From the NCBI GenBank assembly GCA_040754815.1, contig JBFMBX010000011.1:1-64000 (forward strand): a stretch of DNA of 64,000 bases, read 5' to 3'. The position numbers were made by a program, and so were the translations under genes. This DNA is from Bellilinea sp040754815 (GTDB taxonomy: Bacteria > Chloroflexota > Anaerolineae > Anaerolineales > Anaerolineaceae). Below, one piece after another: positions 42,873 through 51,831 of this stretch. Positions within the stretch are counted from its first letter, which is position 1. The number at the start of each line of letters is the position of its first letter. A model generated the notes under the pieces. That model saw nothing but the letters and a program-made list of their open reading frames with translations, made no database searches and was not told where the DNA came from.

Positions 42873-43535
42873 ATGATGTCAAACACCCGTGCGGTCATAT
42901 TTGCCAACGGCGAACTGGCCGACGGCGCAACCGTACAGCGCTGGCTGCGCCCCGATGATTTTCTCATCGCCGCCAATGGCGGACTGCGCCACATAAAAGC
43001 ATTGGGCTTGAAACCCCATCTGCTGATCGGCGATCTCGATTCCCTCTCTCCCGATGAAGTGGCTGCCCTGCAAAATTCGGGGGTACAGATGGAACGCCAC
43101 CCCGCCGAAAAGGACGAAACCGACCTTGAACTGGCGCTGCAGCATGCCGTGCGGCAGGGCTTTCAGTCCATCCGAATCGTGGCCGCGCTGGGCGGCCGGC
43201 TGGATCAAACGCTGGCCAACCTTGCCCTGCTGGAAATGCCCGGCCTTGAAAAAGTGGATATCCGGCTGGATGACGGCCGCGAGGAAATTTTCATCATCCG
43301 CGATCAGGCCGTCGTGGAAGGTCAACCCGGCGATACCGTCTCGCTGCTGGCGATGAACGAATGCACCAAGGGCATTGTCACCAGCGGCTTGAAGTACGCC
43401 CTGAACCACGAAACGCTCTGCCCCAACCGCACGCGCGGCATCAGCAACGAGATGACCGGCGACCGCGCCGAAATCCGCCTGCTGACCGGCCGCCTGCTGT
43501 GCATGCACACCCGCCGGCCGGCTGCCGTTTCGTGA
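42873..43535 (+). CDS. thiN: Thiamine pyrophosphokinase
   Basis: A 220-residue enzyme that transfers pyrophosphate from ATP to thiamine, giving TPP. Signature: AANGGLRHIKALGLKPHLLI, GDLDSLSPDE with the metal-binding Asp pair, then AEKDETDLELALQHA, and the C-terminal beta-barrel segment GIVTSGLKYALNHETL. ATG 42873 or the next ATG at 42876 may be the start; both follow AGGAGG. It is the first gene of a riboswitch-controlled salvage operon that imports thiamine. Confidence 0.95.
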   Translation: MMSNTRAVIFANGELADGATVQRWLRPDDFLIAANGGLRHIKALGLKPHLLIGDLDSLSPDEVAALQNSGVQMERHPAEKDETDLELALQHAVRQGFQSIRIVAALGGRLDQTLANLALLEMPGLEKVDIRLDDGREEIFIIRDQAVVEGQPGDTVSLLAMNECTKGIVTSGLKYALNHETLCPNRTRGISNEMTGDRAEIRLLTGRLLCMHTRRPAAVS

Positions 43536-43596
43536 TGGTCTGGCAGCGCTGGTGAATGGCTCACGTTCGGTTCATTCAGTTATTGGAGGTGATCCG

Positions 43597-44655
43597 ATGA
43601 AACGAATGCCCATCTTCTTTATCCTGTTCAGTCTGCTGGCCGCGATACTGGCGGCCTGCGCGCAGCCCGCTACCCCCGCCGGCCCGCAGGAACTGCGCGT
43701 GCTGACCCACGATTCCTTTGCCGCCAGTGAAGAGGTCATCCGCGCCTTTGAGCAGGAAAACAACGCCAAATTAACTTTTCTGCCCTCCGGTGATACCGGC
43801 TCGGCGCTCAACCAGGCCATCCTCACCAAAAATGCGCCGCTGGCCGATGTGTTCTACGGCGTGGATAACACCTTTCTCTCCCGCGCCCTGAACGAGGATA
43901 TCTTCGAACCCTACAACTCCCCCCTGCTGGCGCAAATTGACGATGCCTTCAAACTCGACCCGCAAAACCGCGCCCTGCCGGTGGACTACGGCGACGTGTG
44001 CATCAATTACGACAAAGCCTATTTTGCCGAAAAGAGTCTGCCCCTGCCGCAATCACTGGCCGATCTGACCAGACCGGAATATAAAGGGTTGCTGGTCGTC
44101 GAAAACCCGGCCACCTCTTCACCCGGTCTGGCGTTTTTGATGGCCACCATCGCCGCCTTTGGCGAGGACGGCTACCTCGACTTCTGGCAGCAGTTGAAAG
44201 ACAACGGCGTGGTGGTGGTCAACGACTGGGAAACGGCTTATTACACCAATTTCAGCGCGTCCTCCGGGCGCGGCCCACAGCCGATGGTGGTTTCTTACGG
44301 CTCCAGCCCCCCGGCCGAGGTCATATTTGCCGAACAGCCGCTGGAAGATGCCCCCACCGCCTCACTGGTTGGTGAGAACATGTGCTTCCGCCAGATCGAG
44401 TTCGTCGGCATCCTCAAAGGGACAAAACAGCGCGCGCTGGCCGAAAAGTTTGTAGATTTCATGCTGGATGTGCGTTTTCAGGAAGACCTGCCCCTGCAGA
44501 TGTTCGTTTTCCCGGTCAACCGCAATGCCAAATTACCGGATGAATTCGTGCGCTACGCTCAAATCCCCGAAAAACCCGCCACACTCGACCCGGCCCTGAT
44601 TGCCGAAAAGCGCGAAGCATGGATCGAGGCCTGGACACAGGTCGTTTTACGGTGA
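43597..44655 (+). CDS. thiB: Thiamine ABC transporter substrate-binding lipoprotein
   Basis: A 352-residue solute-binding lipoprotein (lipobox LAAC after a 23-residue signal). Family blocks are LRVLTHDSFAASEEVIRAFE, PLADVFYGVDNTFLSRAL, VDYGDVCINYDKAYF and FPVNRNAKLP. These match ThiB/TbpA, which delivers thiamine to the permease. GGAGGTGA precedes ATG 43597. The riboswitch and thiN in front favour thiamine over the related iron-binding FbpA group; the typical FbpA tyrosine pair near the C-terminus is not evident. Confidence 0.9.
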   Translation: MKRMPIFFILFSLLAAILAACAQPATPAGPQELRVLTHDSFAASEEVIRAFEQENNAKLTFLPSGDTGSALNQAILTKNAPLADVFYGVDNTFLSRALNEDIFEPYNSPLLAQIDDAFKLDPQNRALPVDYGDVCINYDKAYFAEKSLPLPQSLADLTRPEYKGLLVVENPATSSPGLAFLMATIAAFGEDGYLDFWQQLKDNGVVVVNDWETAYYTNFSASSGRGPQPMVVSYGSSPPAEVIFAEQPLEDAPTASLVGENMCFRQIEFVGILKGTKQRALAEKFVDFMLDVRFQEDLPLQMFVFPVNRNAKLPDEFVRYAQIPEKPATLDPALIAEKREAWIEAWTQVVLR

Positions 44656-46394
44656 GTCTCTTTTCTGCCCCCGCTCCTGCCCGCCCATCCCCCGCAGGGC
44701 AGCCGCCGGCGCCTGCCGTCTGGCAGGCGCTGGCCTTGTGGCTGCTGCCGCTGGCCTTTTTGCTGGTCTTCTTCTTCATTCCGTTGGGCAAAATTCTGGG
44801 GGCTGCCGGGCAGGGGTTGCTGCAAAGCGGGCTGAGTCCAACCGCCGCCGAGCGCTTGCTGCGCGCGGTTGGTTTCACTTTTTATCAGGCCGCCCTTTCC
44901 ACCCTGCTGACTTTGCTGGTGGGCCTGCCGGGTGCGTATGTGTTTGCCCGCTTCAACTTCCCCGGCAAGCGGCTGCTGCGGCTGCTTTCCACCCTGCCGT
45001 TCATCCTGCCGACGGTGGTGGTTGCGGCGGCTTTCAACGCGCTGATCGGCCCGCGCGGCTGGTTCAACCTGCTGGCAATGGAGTGGTTCAACCTGTCCGC
45101 ACCGCCGCTCAATCTGCTCAATTCCCTCCCTGCCATCCTGCTGGCGCACGTGTTTTACAACACCACCATCATCCTGCGGGTGGTGGGCAGCGCGTGGGAA
45201 CAGCTCGACCCGCGCCTGGAAGCGGCGGCGCGGGTGCTGGGTGCTTCACCGTGGCGCGCCTTTCGTGAAGTGACCCTGCCCCTGCTGCGCCCGCCCCTGC
45301 TGGCCGCGGGTTTGCTGGTCTTTCTGTTCGATTTCACCAGTTTTGGGGTGATTCTGCTGCTGGGCGGGGCGCATTACGCCACACTGGAAGTGGAAATCTA
45401 CATTCAGGCACTGCACATGCTCAACCTGCCGCTGGCCGGACTGCTCTCACTGGTGCAGTTACTTTGCACCCTGCTGCTGACGGTCATCTACACGCGGGCG
45501 GCCTCGCGCCTGAACATTCCGCTCACCCCCCGTTTGCGCGGAGAGGGAGCCGCTTCACCGCGCAGCCTGACCCAGAAAGTGCTGGTTGGAACGGTGGTGT
45601 TGATGCTCTTCGCCCTGCTGATTTTACCTCTGACGGCGCTGGCCGCCCGTTCGGTGGTGCGGCTGGAAGCGGCCCGCGGTCAGCGCGGTACATTCGAAAG
45701 CGGCCTGACGCTGGATTACTACCGCGAATTGTTCGTCAACCGGCGCGGCTCGCTGTTTTATGTGCCGCCCATTCAGGCGGCGCGCAACTCCCTGCTATAT
45801 GCCGGCGTTACGGTGGGCATCTCGCTGGGGCTGGGCCTGCCGGCCGCCGCCGCGCTCAGCCGCCGCTCGCCGCTCAACCGTCTGCTCGACCCGCTGTTGA
45901 TGCTGCCGCTGGGCGCTTCGGCAGTTACATTGGGGTTGGGTTTCATCCTCACTTTCAACCGCCCGCCGCTGGAGGCGCGTTCTTTTCCTCTGCTGATACC
46001 CATTGCCCACAGTCTGGTGGCGTTTCCCTTTGTAGTTCGCACCCTCACGCCGGTGCTGAATTCCATCCCGCTAAACCTGCGTCAGGCGGCGGCCGTGCTG
46101 GGGGCTTCGCCGCTGCGCGTCTGGCTGGAGGTGGATTTGCCCATTCTGGCCCGCGCTGCGCTGGTTGCGGCCATCTTCTCATTCACCATCTCGCTGGGCG
46201 AATTCGGCGCCACCAGTTTTCTTGCCCGCCCGGAATTTCCCACCCTGCCGGTGGCGATTTTCCGCTTCATCAGCCAGCCGGGCGGTCTGAATTACGGGCA
46301 GGCGCTGGCCATGTCCACCCTGCTGCTGGGGGTGTGCGGCGTGGGCATTGCCCTGCTGGAACGCCTGCAACTGCCGGATGAACGCTCCCGCTAG
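44652..46394 (+). CDS. thiP: Thiamine ABC transporter permease
   Basis: A 580-residue fused permease with two ABC-permease halves. Each has an EAA-like cytoplasmic loop: EAAARVLGASPWRAFREVTLP in the first half (shown 1 residue short: EAAARVLGASPWRAFREVTL) and RQAAAVLGASPLRVWLEVDL in the second. About 12 helices are predicted. The start GTG 44652 overlaps the thiB TGA (GTGA); an ATG at 44619 would overlap thiB by 37 nt and is less likely. It is about 40 residues longer than the E. coli protein, mostly in the N-terminus and the mid-protein linker. Confidence 0.9.
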   Translation: MSLFSAPAPARPSPAGQPPAPAVWQALALWLLPLAFLLVFFFIPLGKILGAAGQGLLQSGLSPTAAERLLRAVGFTFYQAALSTLLTLLVGLPGAYVFARFNFPGKRLLRLLSTLPFILPTVVVAAAFNALIGPRGWFNLLAMEWFNLSAPPLNLLNSLPAILLAHVFYNTTIILRVVGSAWEQLDPRLEAAARVLGASPWRAFREVTLPLLRPPLLAAGLLVFLFDFTSFGVILLLGGAHYATLEVEIYIQALHMLNLPLAGLLSLVQLLCTLLLTVIYTRAASRLNIPLTPRLRGEGAASPRSLTQKVLVGTVVLMLFALLILPLTALAARSVVRLEAARGQRGTFESGLTLDYYRELFVNRRGSLFYVPPIQAARNSLLYAGVTVGISLGLGLPAAAALSRRSPLNRLLDPLLMLPLGASAVTLGLGFILTFNRPPLEARSFPLLIPIAHSLVAFPFVVRTLTPVLNSIPLNLRQAAAVLGASPLRVWLEVDLPILARAALVAAIFSFTISLGEFGATSFLARPEFPTLPVAIFRFISQPGGLNYGQALAMSTLLLGVCGVGIALLERLQLPDERSR

Positions 46395-46424
46395 GGGGCT
46401 AGTCGTGGTATAACCAGAAACGCC

Positions 46425-47486
46425 ATGCTCACCGTCGAAAACATCCACAAGCACTACGAAGGCCAGCCGCTGCTACGCGGAGTCTCTTTTGAAGTCGGCG
46501 CAGGCGAAACGGTTTGCCTGCTGGGCGCCTCCGGCAGCGGTAAAAGCACCCTGCTGCGCATCCTCGCCGGACTGGAAGAAGCCGAAAGCGGACGGGTGCT
46601 GTGGGAAGGAAAAGACCTGCGCGGCGTGCCGGTGCATGAACGCCGCTTTGGGCTGATGTTTCAGGATTATGCCCTCTTTCCGCACCGCAGTGTGGCGCAA
46701 AATGTAGCCTTTGGACTGCGGATGCAGAACCTGCCGCCGGCCCAGATCGAACAGCGCGTGCAGGAAGTGCTGCGGCGAGTCAACCTGAGCCACTTTGCTT
46801 ACCGGCGGGTGACCGACCTCTCCGGCGGCGAGCAGCAGCGCGTTGCGCTGGCGCGCGCGCTGGCCCCCCATCCGCGCCTGCTCATGCTGGATGAACCGCT
46901 GGGCGCGCTCGACCGCGCTCTGCGCGAGGAACTCGGTCAATTTCTGCGCGAGGTACTGCACGAAAGCGGCGTGCCCGCCATTTACGTGACCCACGATCAG
47001 GAAGAAGCCTTTATGATCGCCGACCGGCTGATTCTGCTGCACGACGGGCTGGTGGCGCAGGACGGCACCCCCGCCGAGGTGGTTCAGCAGCCGGCCAGCG
47101 TGTGGGTGGCGCGTTTTTTGGGGTTGAGTAACCTGCTGCCCGGCCGCGTGATCAGCCGCCAGCCGCTCACCATTCAAACCGACATCGGGCTGTTCTGCCC
47201 CTCTGGCTGCCCCGAACCGCCCGCGCTGAACGAAACGGTTACCTTACTTATCCGCCCCGGCGGGCTGGCCGGGCAGGCCGCCGCTGATGCCGTCAACACC
47301 TTTGCCGCGCAGGTACGGGATGTCATCTTCCGCGGTGAGGGTTACCGTCTCACGCTGACCAGCGGGGGGCACACCCTCTCGTTTCACACTGCGCAGGCAC
47401 TGCCGCCCGGCTGGCAGGGGCAGCTGGCGGTGAACGCCGACTCGCTGTGGTGCCTGCGTCAGAGGGAGGCCGATCAGCATGAGTGA
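46425..47486 (+). CDS. thiQ: Thiamine ABC transporter ATPase
   Basis: A 353-residue ABC ATPase with Walker A GASGSGKST (about 35-43), signature LSGGEQQRVALARAL, Walker B LLMLDEP and the H-loop YVTHDQEEA. A C-terminal TOBE-like domain (about 245-350) makes it longer than the 232-residue E. coli ThiQ and closer to the CysA/PotA/FbpC layout. Context (thiN, thiB, thiP, TPP riboswitch) supports thiamine. It overlaps the DUF402 gene by 8 nt. Confidence 0.9.
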   Translation: MLTVENIHKHYEGQPLLRGVSFEVGAGETVCLLGASGSGKSTLLRILAGLEEAESGRVLWEGKDLRGVPVHERRFGLMFQDYALFPHRSVAQNVAFGLRMQNLPPAQIEQRVQEVLRRVNLSHFAYRRVTDLSGGEQQRVALARALAPHPRLLMLDEPLGALDRALREELGQFLREVLHESGVPAIYVTHDQEEAFMIADRLILLHDGLVAQDGTPAEVVQQPASVWVARFLGLSNLLPGRVISRQPLTIQTDIGLFCPSGCPEPPALNETVTLLIRPGGLAGQAAADAVNTFAAQVRDVIFRGEGYRLTLTSGGHTLSFHTAQALPPGWQGQLAVNADSLWCLRQREADQHE

Positions 47487-47970
47487 GACGGTAATCGTGG
47501 TCAAGCAGGATACCACCGGCCGGGATGTCTGGCAGTATCACGGCGAGGTGCTGCGGCGTTCGGCGCGCGGCGTGCTGCTGCAAGCCCGCTTTGACCGGGA
47601 CGATTTTCTCTTTCACGGCGTCTGGCTGTGCAAAGGCGACCGCTTTGTGGAGGCTTACTTCACCCACCGCTGGTACAACATCTTTGAAATTCATCACCGC
47701 GAGGGAGACGCCCTGAAAGGCTGGTACTGCAACATCACCCGCCCGGCGCGCCTGCTGGATGGGCGGGTGGAATATGTGGATCTGGCGCTCGATTTACTGG
47801 TTTACCCCGATGGCAGCACCCTGCTGCTGGATGAAGATGAATTTGCCGCCCTCCCGCTCGGCGAGGAAGACCGCCGCCGTGCCCGTCGGGCGGTGCGCGC
47901 CCTGCGCCGCTGGTTTACCACCCACCAGCCGTTCAACCTGAGCGAACAGTTCCACCGCCTGGTGCGCTGA
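47479..47970 (+). CDS. DUF402-family protein, possible nucleotide/thiamine phosphatase
   Basis: A 163-residue protein of the DUF402 family. The conserved core is visible: WYNIFEIHHREGDALKGWYC then NITRPARL, and the acidic VEYVDLALDLLVYPDG with the metal-ligand Asp residues, followed by DEDEFA. Members described in Gram-positive bacteria hydrolyse nucleoside tri- and diphosphates. The gene overlaps the end of thiQ by 8 nt and so belongs to the TPP-controlled operon. A role on thiamine phosphates, or in clearing a related phosphate ester, is an inference from position only. Confidence 0.85.
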   Translation: MSETVIVVKQDTTGRDVWQYHGEVLRRSARGVLLQARFDRDDFLFHGVWLCKGDRFVEAYFTHRWYNIFEIHHREGDALKGWYCNITRPARLLDGRVEYVDLALDLLVYPDGSTLLLDEDEFAALPLGEEDRRRARRAVRALRRWFTTHQPFNLSEQFHRLVR

Positions 47971-47971
47971 G

Positions 47972-48001
47972 AAAATAAAAAATCCCCTTTTTCAGGGGAT
48001 T
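47972..48001 (-). terminator. Terminator after tRNA-Gly
   Basis: AATCCCC/GGGGATT stem (47981-47987 with 47995-48001). On the minus strand a TTTTTATTTTC tract follows, so it ends the tRNA transcript; on the plus strand no T-run follows. Confidence 0.75.
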
Positions 48002-48006
48002 GCGTG

Positions 48007-48079
<73 letters not shown>

Positions 48080-48098
48080 AGTTTTCGAACGCACCCCA

Positions 48099-48126
48099 AT
48101 TATAGCAAGAATCCGAAAATCGTCAA
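48099..48126 (-). promoter_or_regulatory. tRNA-Gly promoter
   Basis: TTGACG (48121-48126), a 16-nt spacer and TATAAT (48099-48104) preceded by TGC, an extended -10. Confidence 0.8.
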
Positions 48127-48200
48127 CCTTTTAGGGGATTTTTTTCCTGCACCCTATATATTTACCGGCAGTATGATCCGCCGTTTTGCACGCCGCCGAG

Positions 48201-48209
48201 TGTTATAAT
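48201..48209 (+). promoter_or_regulatory. Extended -10 of the GT-C gene pair
   Basis: TGTTATAAT (48201-48209); no clear -35. Confidence 0.45.
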
Positions 48210-48263
48210 TCCGCTGGCCGGTCTGCCGGTAACCCCTTGTAATGCACTCACGGATTTGCCTCG

Positions 48264-50087
48264 ATGCGTCGTCTTTCGGCGGGTTTGATTTTCACCCTTG
48301 CGCTGACTCTGGCGGCCGCTGCCCTTTTTGCGGAACAGATTGGGCTGGATAACGACCCCGGCTGGGGCAGCGGGCGTTTTGCTCTTCTGTTCGCCGCTCT
48401 GCTGGGTGTAACATCCGCTCTGACGCTGTTTTTCCTCCCCGTGGTTAAAAGATGGCTGGAAAGGCTGGAAGCCGCTGCCCTGCGCCGGCTGAGCCACTTC
48501 CGGGAGACGGCTCTTTATCGCCGTCTCCACCGTTTATCTCGAATCATCTATGCCCTGCCGCCGTTTGCCAGCCGCGAGCGGCGCGGCCGGCTGGGCTTTG
48601 GCCTCTCCCTGCTGATTTCCGTAGCGGCAATTCTGTGGTACAGCACCGCCGGGACTTTCACGCGCTGGTTTTCTTACCCGCACACCTATTTCGACCGGCT
48701 GGCGCAGGCCTTCCGTCACGGCCAGCTGGCCCTGCTGGATCAGCCGGACGCTTCCTTAACCAGCATCCCCGATCCCTACCCTTTTGAAAACCGTCAGAAC
48801 GCCCGCTACCTGTGGGATGTTTCCTACTATCAGGGCAAATTTTACCTGTACTGGGGGCCGACCCCTGCGCTGGTGCTGGCAGGCGTCAAGAGCATCGTGG
48901 ACGGCGTCATCGAAGATCAGGCGCTGGTGGCGGCTTATTTGCTGGGCGTGGCCGTTCTGCTGCCGTGGATCGGCTACCGCCTGTGGCGGCTGCTTCCTTG
49001 GGCGGTGGGGGCGCGCTGGCTGCTGGTCTTTCTGCCGGCCCTCAGCCTGAACCTGTACCTGCTCTGGCCGACCGGCCGGCCCGGCGTCTATGAGGCGGCC
49101 ATCTTAAGCGGTCAGTTTTTCCTGCTGGCAGGCATTGCCGCGCTGGTGGAGGCCGCCGGCCGTCCGGCAGCAGGCTGGGGCTGGTTTCTGGCAGCCGGGC
49201 TGGCGGTGGGGCTGGCCATCGGCAGCCGCATGACCCTGCTGGTCACCGCCCTTTGGCTGGGGGTGATGGTGGTGTGGCTCAACCGCGCCCGCTTTCCCCA
49301 CCAGCGCGGCGCGTTTCTTGCCCGCTCTGCGGTATTCTGCCTGCCGGTTTTGTTCAGCCTCGGCCTGCTGATGGCCTACAATGCCGCCCGCTTCGGCAAT
49401 CCGCTGGAAAGCGGCCTGAGTTATCAACTGGGCATCCCCGGTTACCCGCCGGAGCGGGCGTGGCTGTTTTCGGCGCGCTACCTGCTGCCCAACCTGTATC
49501 ATTACCTGCTGCGCCCGCCGGTCTGGCGCGCCGAGTTTCCCTTTGTGTTGGTGCCGTTTATCCCCGAAACCCGCTGGCCTTCCTTCATCCGTCTGCCGGA
49601 ACATTACATCGCCCACGAATCTCAGGCCGGCTGGTTGTTTCTCTTTCCGCTGCTGCTGCTCATCCCGCTCGGTGCGGTTCTCGTCCTCCGCCGCTTGTGG
49701 GTGGATCTTTCCCGCCACGGCCCAGCCGCTCTCTTCCGCCAGCAAACCGCCAGCCCGCCTGTCTGGCTGCTGACGACCCTGCTGGGCAGCGGGCTGGGTC
49801 AAACCGCCGTGCTGCTGCTGTATTTCTTCCCCGCCATGCGCTTTCAGATGGAAGTGGTACCGCTGCTTTCGCTTTCTGCGTGGCTCACGTTTTTGTGGCT
49901 GATGCAGGCCCTGCGCGGCCGCCGCTGGCTGAGGCCGTTATTTTCCATCCTCATCCTCTTTGCCGCCCTGTACGGTCTGGCAGTTGGCTTGCTGGGCGGT
50001 TTTGCCGCCGGTGAAGAATTGTTCCAAAACAATAATCCGCTCTTGTTTCAGCAAATCGGCGGCTGGTTCGCTCAATGGATGCGATGA
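48264..50087 (+). CDS. GT-C-fold membrane protein, possible glycosyltransferase
   Basis: A 607-residue integral membrane protein with about 12-13 helices. A soluble loop at about residues 135-195 contains FDRLAQAFRHGQLALLDQPD, an arrangement seen in polyprenyl-phosphate-dependent glycosyltransferases of the GT-C class. The motif YYQGKFYLYWGPTPALVL is frequently found in these proteins. No classical DxD is certain. It overlaps the next gene by 4 nt (ATGA), so the two probably act together in cell-surface glycan or glycoprotein assembly. The exact sugar is unknown. Confidence 0.72.
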   Translation: MRRLSAGLIFTLALTLAAAALFAEQIGLDNDPGWGSGRFALLFAALLGVTSALTLFFLPVVKRWLERLEAAALRRLSHFRETALYRRLHRLSRIIYALPPFASRERRGRLGFGLSLLISVAAILWYSTAGTFTRWFSYPHTYFDRLAQAFRHGQLALLDQPDASLTSIPDPYPFENRQNARYLWDVSYYQGKFYLYWGPTPALVLAGVKSIVDGVIEDQALVAAYLLGVAVLLPWIGYRLWRLLPWAVGARWLLVFLPALSLNLYLLWPTGRPGVYEAAILSGQFFLLAGIAALVEAAGRPAAGWGWFLAAGLAVGLAIGSRMTLLVTALWLGVMVVWLNRARFPHQRGAFLARSAVFCLPVLFSLGLLMAYNAARFGNPLESGLSYQLGIPGYPPERAWLFSARYLLPNLYHYLLRPPVWRAEFPFVLVPFIPETRWPSFIRLPEHYIAHESQAGWLFLFPLLLLIPLGAVLVLRRLWVDLSRHGPAALFRQQTASPPVWLLTTLLGSGLGQTAVLLLYFFPAMRFQMEVVPLLSLSAWLTFLWLMQALRGRRWLRPLFSILILFAALYGLAVGLLGGFAAGEELFQNNNPLLFQQIGGWFAQWMR

Positions 50088-51652
50088 GAAAACACACCCT
50101 GACCCGATTGCAGGAATTTATCACCCTCCCGCGCCTGATTTTCGCGCTTTTCATGCTCGTTCTGCTGGCCGTTAGGGCGTGGCTGGTAGAAGATTACGGC
50201 GTTTCGTGGGATGAACATGTGCAGCTGGAAATCGGGCTGGCCAATTACCGCTTCCTCAGGCACGGCGATCCTCACCTGCTGGAATTGAAAGACCGCCACT
50301 ACGGCCCTCTCTTTGAGATTTTTCTGGTGCGGATGATGGATCAAAGTTCAACCCGCGCCATCTACCTCAGCCGCCATTTCTGGAACTTTACGGCATTCTG
50401 GTTCGGCGTTTTGGGTTTTTACCTGCTGCTGGAAGGAATTTACCCCCGCCGCTGGCTGCCGCTGTTCGGCGCGGCTTTACTGGTTTTTTCACCGCGCATT
50501 TTTGCGGATGCCTTTTACAACAGCAAGGACATTCCCTTCATGGTGGGGGTTATCTGGTTGGCGGCGGCGCTGCTCTATTACCTCAAAGGCCCCTCTCTAA
50601 AACGCATTCTGCTGGCGGGGTTTTGTTCGGCGGTGACCATCGGCATCCGCTTGCCGGGGGTGTACCTGATTGCGCTGACAGGTTTACTAATAGGGCGGGA
50701 AGTCCTCGCCCGGCGGCTTTCCCTGCGCCGCGCCGCCGGACAGGGTCTGCTTTACCTGTTGTCCACCGCCGGGCTGGTCTTTCTTTTTTATCCGGTCTTC
50801 TGGCATGATCCGCTCGCTGAAATTCCCAAAGCGTTTGAGATCATGGCGAACTTTCCGCATTCCGCTTCGGTGCTTTACATGGGGCATTTTTTCTCGCCGC
50901 AATCGCTCCCCTGGCATTACCTGCCGGTGTGGGTCGGCATCTCCACGCCCATCGCCTATCTGGTGCTGATGCTGAGCGGCGCAGCCCGCGCGGCAGGAAC
51001 GTGGCTGAAAAGCCCCGCCGCCCTGCTGGAACGGCAAAGCACCCCCCTGCTCACCGCCGCCTTGTGGCTGGTTTTACCGGCAGGGGCAGTGATTTTACGG
51101 CGCTCGACAATGTACGATGGCTGGCGGCAGATGTTTTTCATTTACCCTGCGCTGGTACTGTTTGCCGTTCACGGCTGGGATTGGGTTTTGAGGTGGTTGA
51201 GGCAACGGCTGAACCGCAAAGGGCCTTCCACGCCGCTTGTTTTTGCCGTGCTGGGGCTGACCTTCCTCCCCGTTCTGCTCTGGATGGCCGTGCATCATCC
51301 CTATCAGAACCTGTACTTCAACCGGCTGGCCGGGGCGGATATGCAATCGGTCAAGATGCGCTTCGATATGGACTACTGGGGGTTGACCTACCGCCGCGGG
51401 CTGCAAGCCATTCTGGCGCAAGACCCTCGCCCGCGCATCAATGTCCGTGCCGATAATGCCGCCGGTGAATACAACGCCGTCATTCTGCCCGGAGAGGAAG
51501 CCAAACGGCTGAATTTTGTCCGTCAAATCGAGCAGGCCGATTACTTTATCACCAACTACCGCTGGCATCCGCAGAATTATTCCTACCCCAATGAGATTTT
51601 CACCCTCCGGCTGGGCAATGCCAAAATCCTCTCGGTGTTCCGCCTGCGCTGA
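50084..51652 (+). CDS. GT39/PMT-like membrane glycosyltransferase
   Basis: A 522-residue membrane protein with about ten to eleven helices and the first extracytoplasmic loop VSWDEHVQLEIGLANY, where the DE pair matches the DE/ED motif of PMT/ArnT-type GT-C enzymes using polyprenyl-phospho-sugars. Another conserved block is FADAFYNSKDIPFMVGVIWL. The C-terminal 100 residues form a soluble domain. Start ATG 50084 overlaps the previous stop (ATGA); an ATG at 50075 is an alternative. The acceptor is unknown. Confidence 0.78.
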   Translation: MRKHTLTRLQEFITLPRLIFALFMLVLLAVRAWLVEDYGVSWDEHVQLEIGLANYRFLRHGDPHLLELKDRHYGPLFEIFLVRMMDQSSTRAIYLSRHFWNFTAFWFGVLGFYLLLEGIYPRRWLPLFGAALLVFSPRIFADAFYNSKDIPFMVGVIWLAAALLYYLKGPSLKRILLAGFCSAVTIGIRLPGVYLIALTGLLIGREVLARRLSLRRAAGQGLLYLLSTAGLVFLFYPVFWHDPLAEIPKAFEIMANFPHSASVLYMGHFFSPQSLPWHYLPVWVGISTPIAYLVLMLSGAARAAGTWLKSPAALLERQSTPLLTAALWLVLPAGAVILRRSTMYDGWRQMFFIYPALVLFAVHGWDWVLRWLRQRLNRKGPSTPLVFAVLGLTFLPVLLWMAVHHPYQNLYFNRLAGADMQSVKMRFDMDYWGLTYRRGLQAILAQDPRPRINVRADNAAGEYNAVILPGEEAKRLNFVRQIEQADYFITNYRWHPQNYSYPNEIFTLRLGNAKILSVFRLR

Positions 51653-51771
51653 GCCGTAAACAGCCGTGCCCTGCCCGCGCCGCCAGAAGGCTGAATTTCC
51701 CTCGCGGAATTAAGAGGATGTTCCCATCTTTTATCTGAATTATTTCAGCAGAAATGTCTGACATTTTTCGG

Positions 51772-51777
51772 TATAAT
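51772..51777 (+). promoter_or_regulatory. -10 element of the EamA gene
   Basis: TATAAT, 55 nt before the ATG at 51832; the -35 region is poor. Confidence 0.35.
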
Positions 51778-51831
51778 CGAAAACAGGTCTTTCTTTTACT
51801 CCCCTTTTATTTCTATGCCGAGGTCGCTGTC

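Noticed and set aside
43597..47486. Iron(III) ABC transporter (FbpABC-like)
   Set aside because: The ATPase size is compatible, but the TPP riboswitch, thiN and the ThiB-like binding protein point to thiamine.
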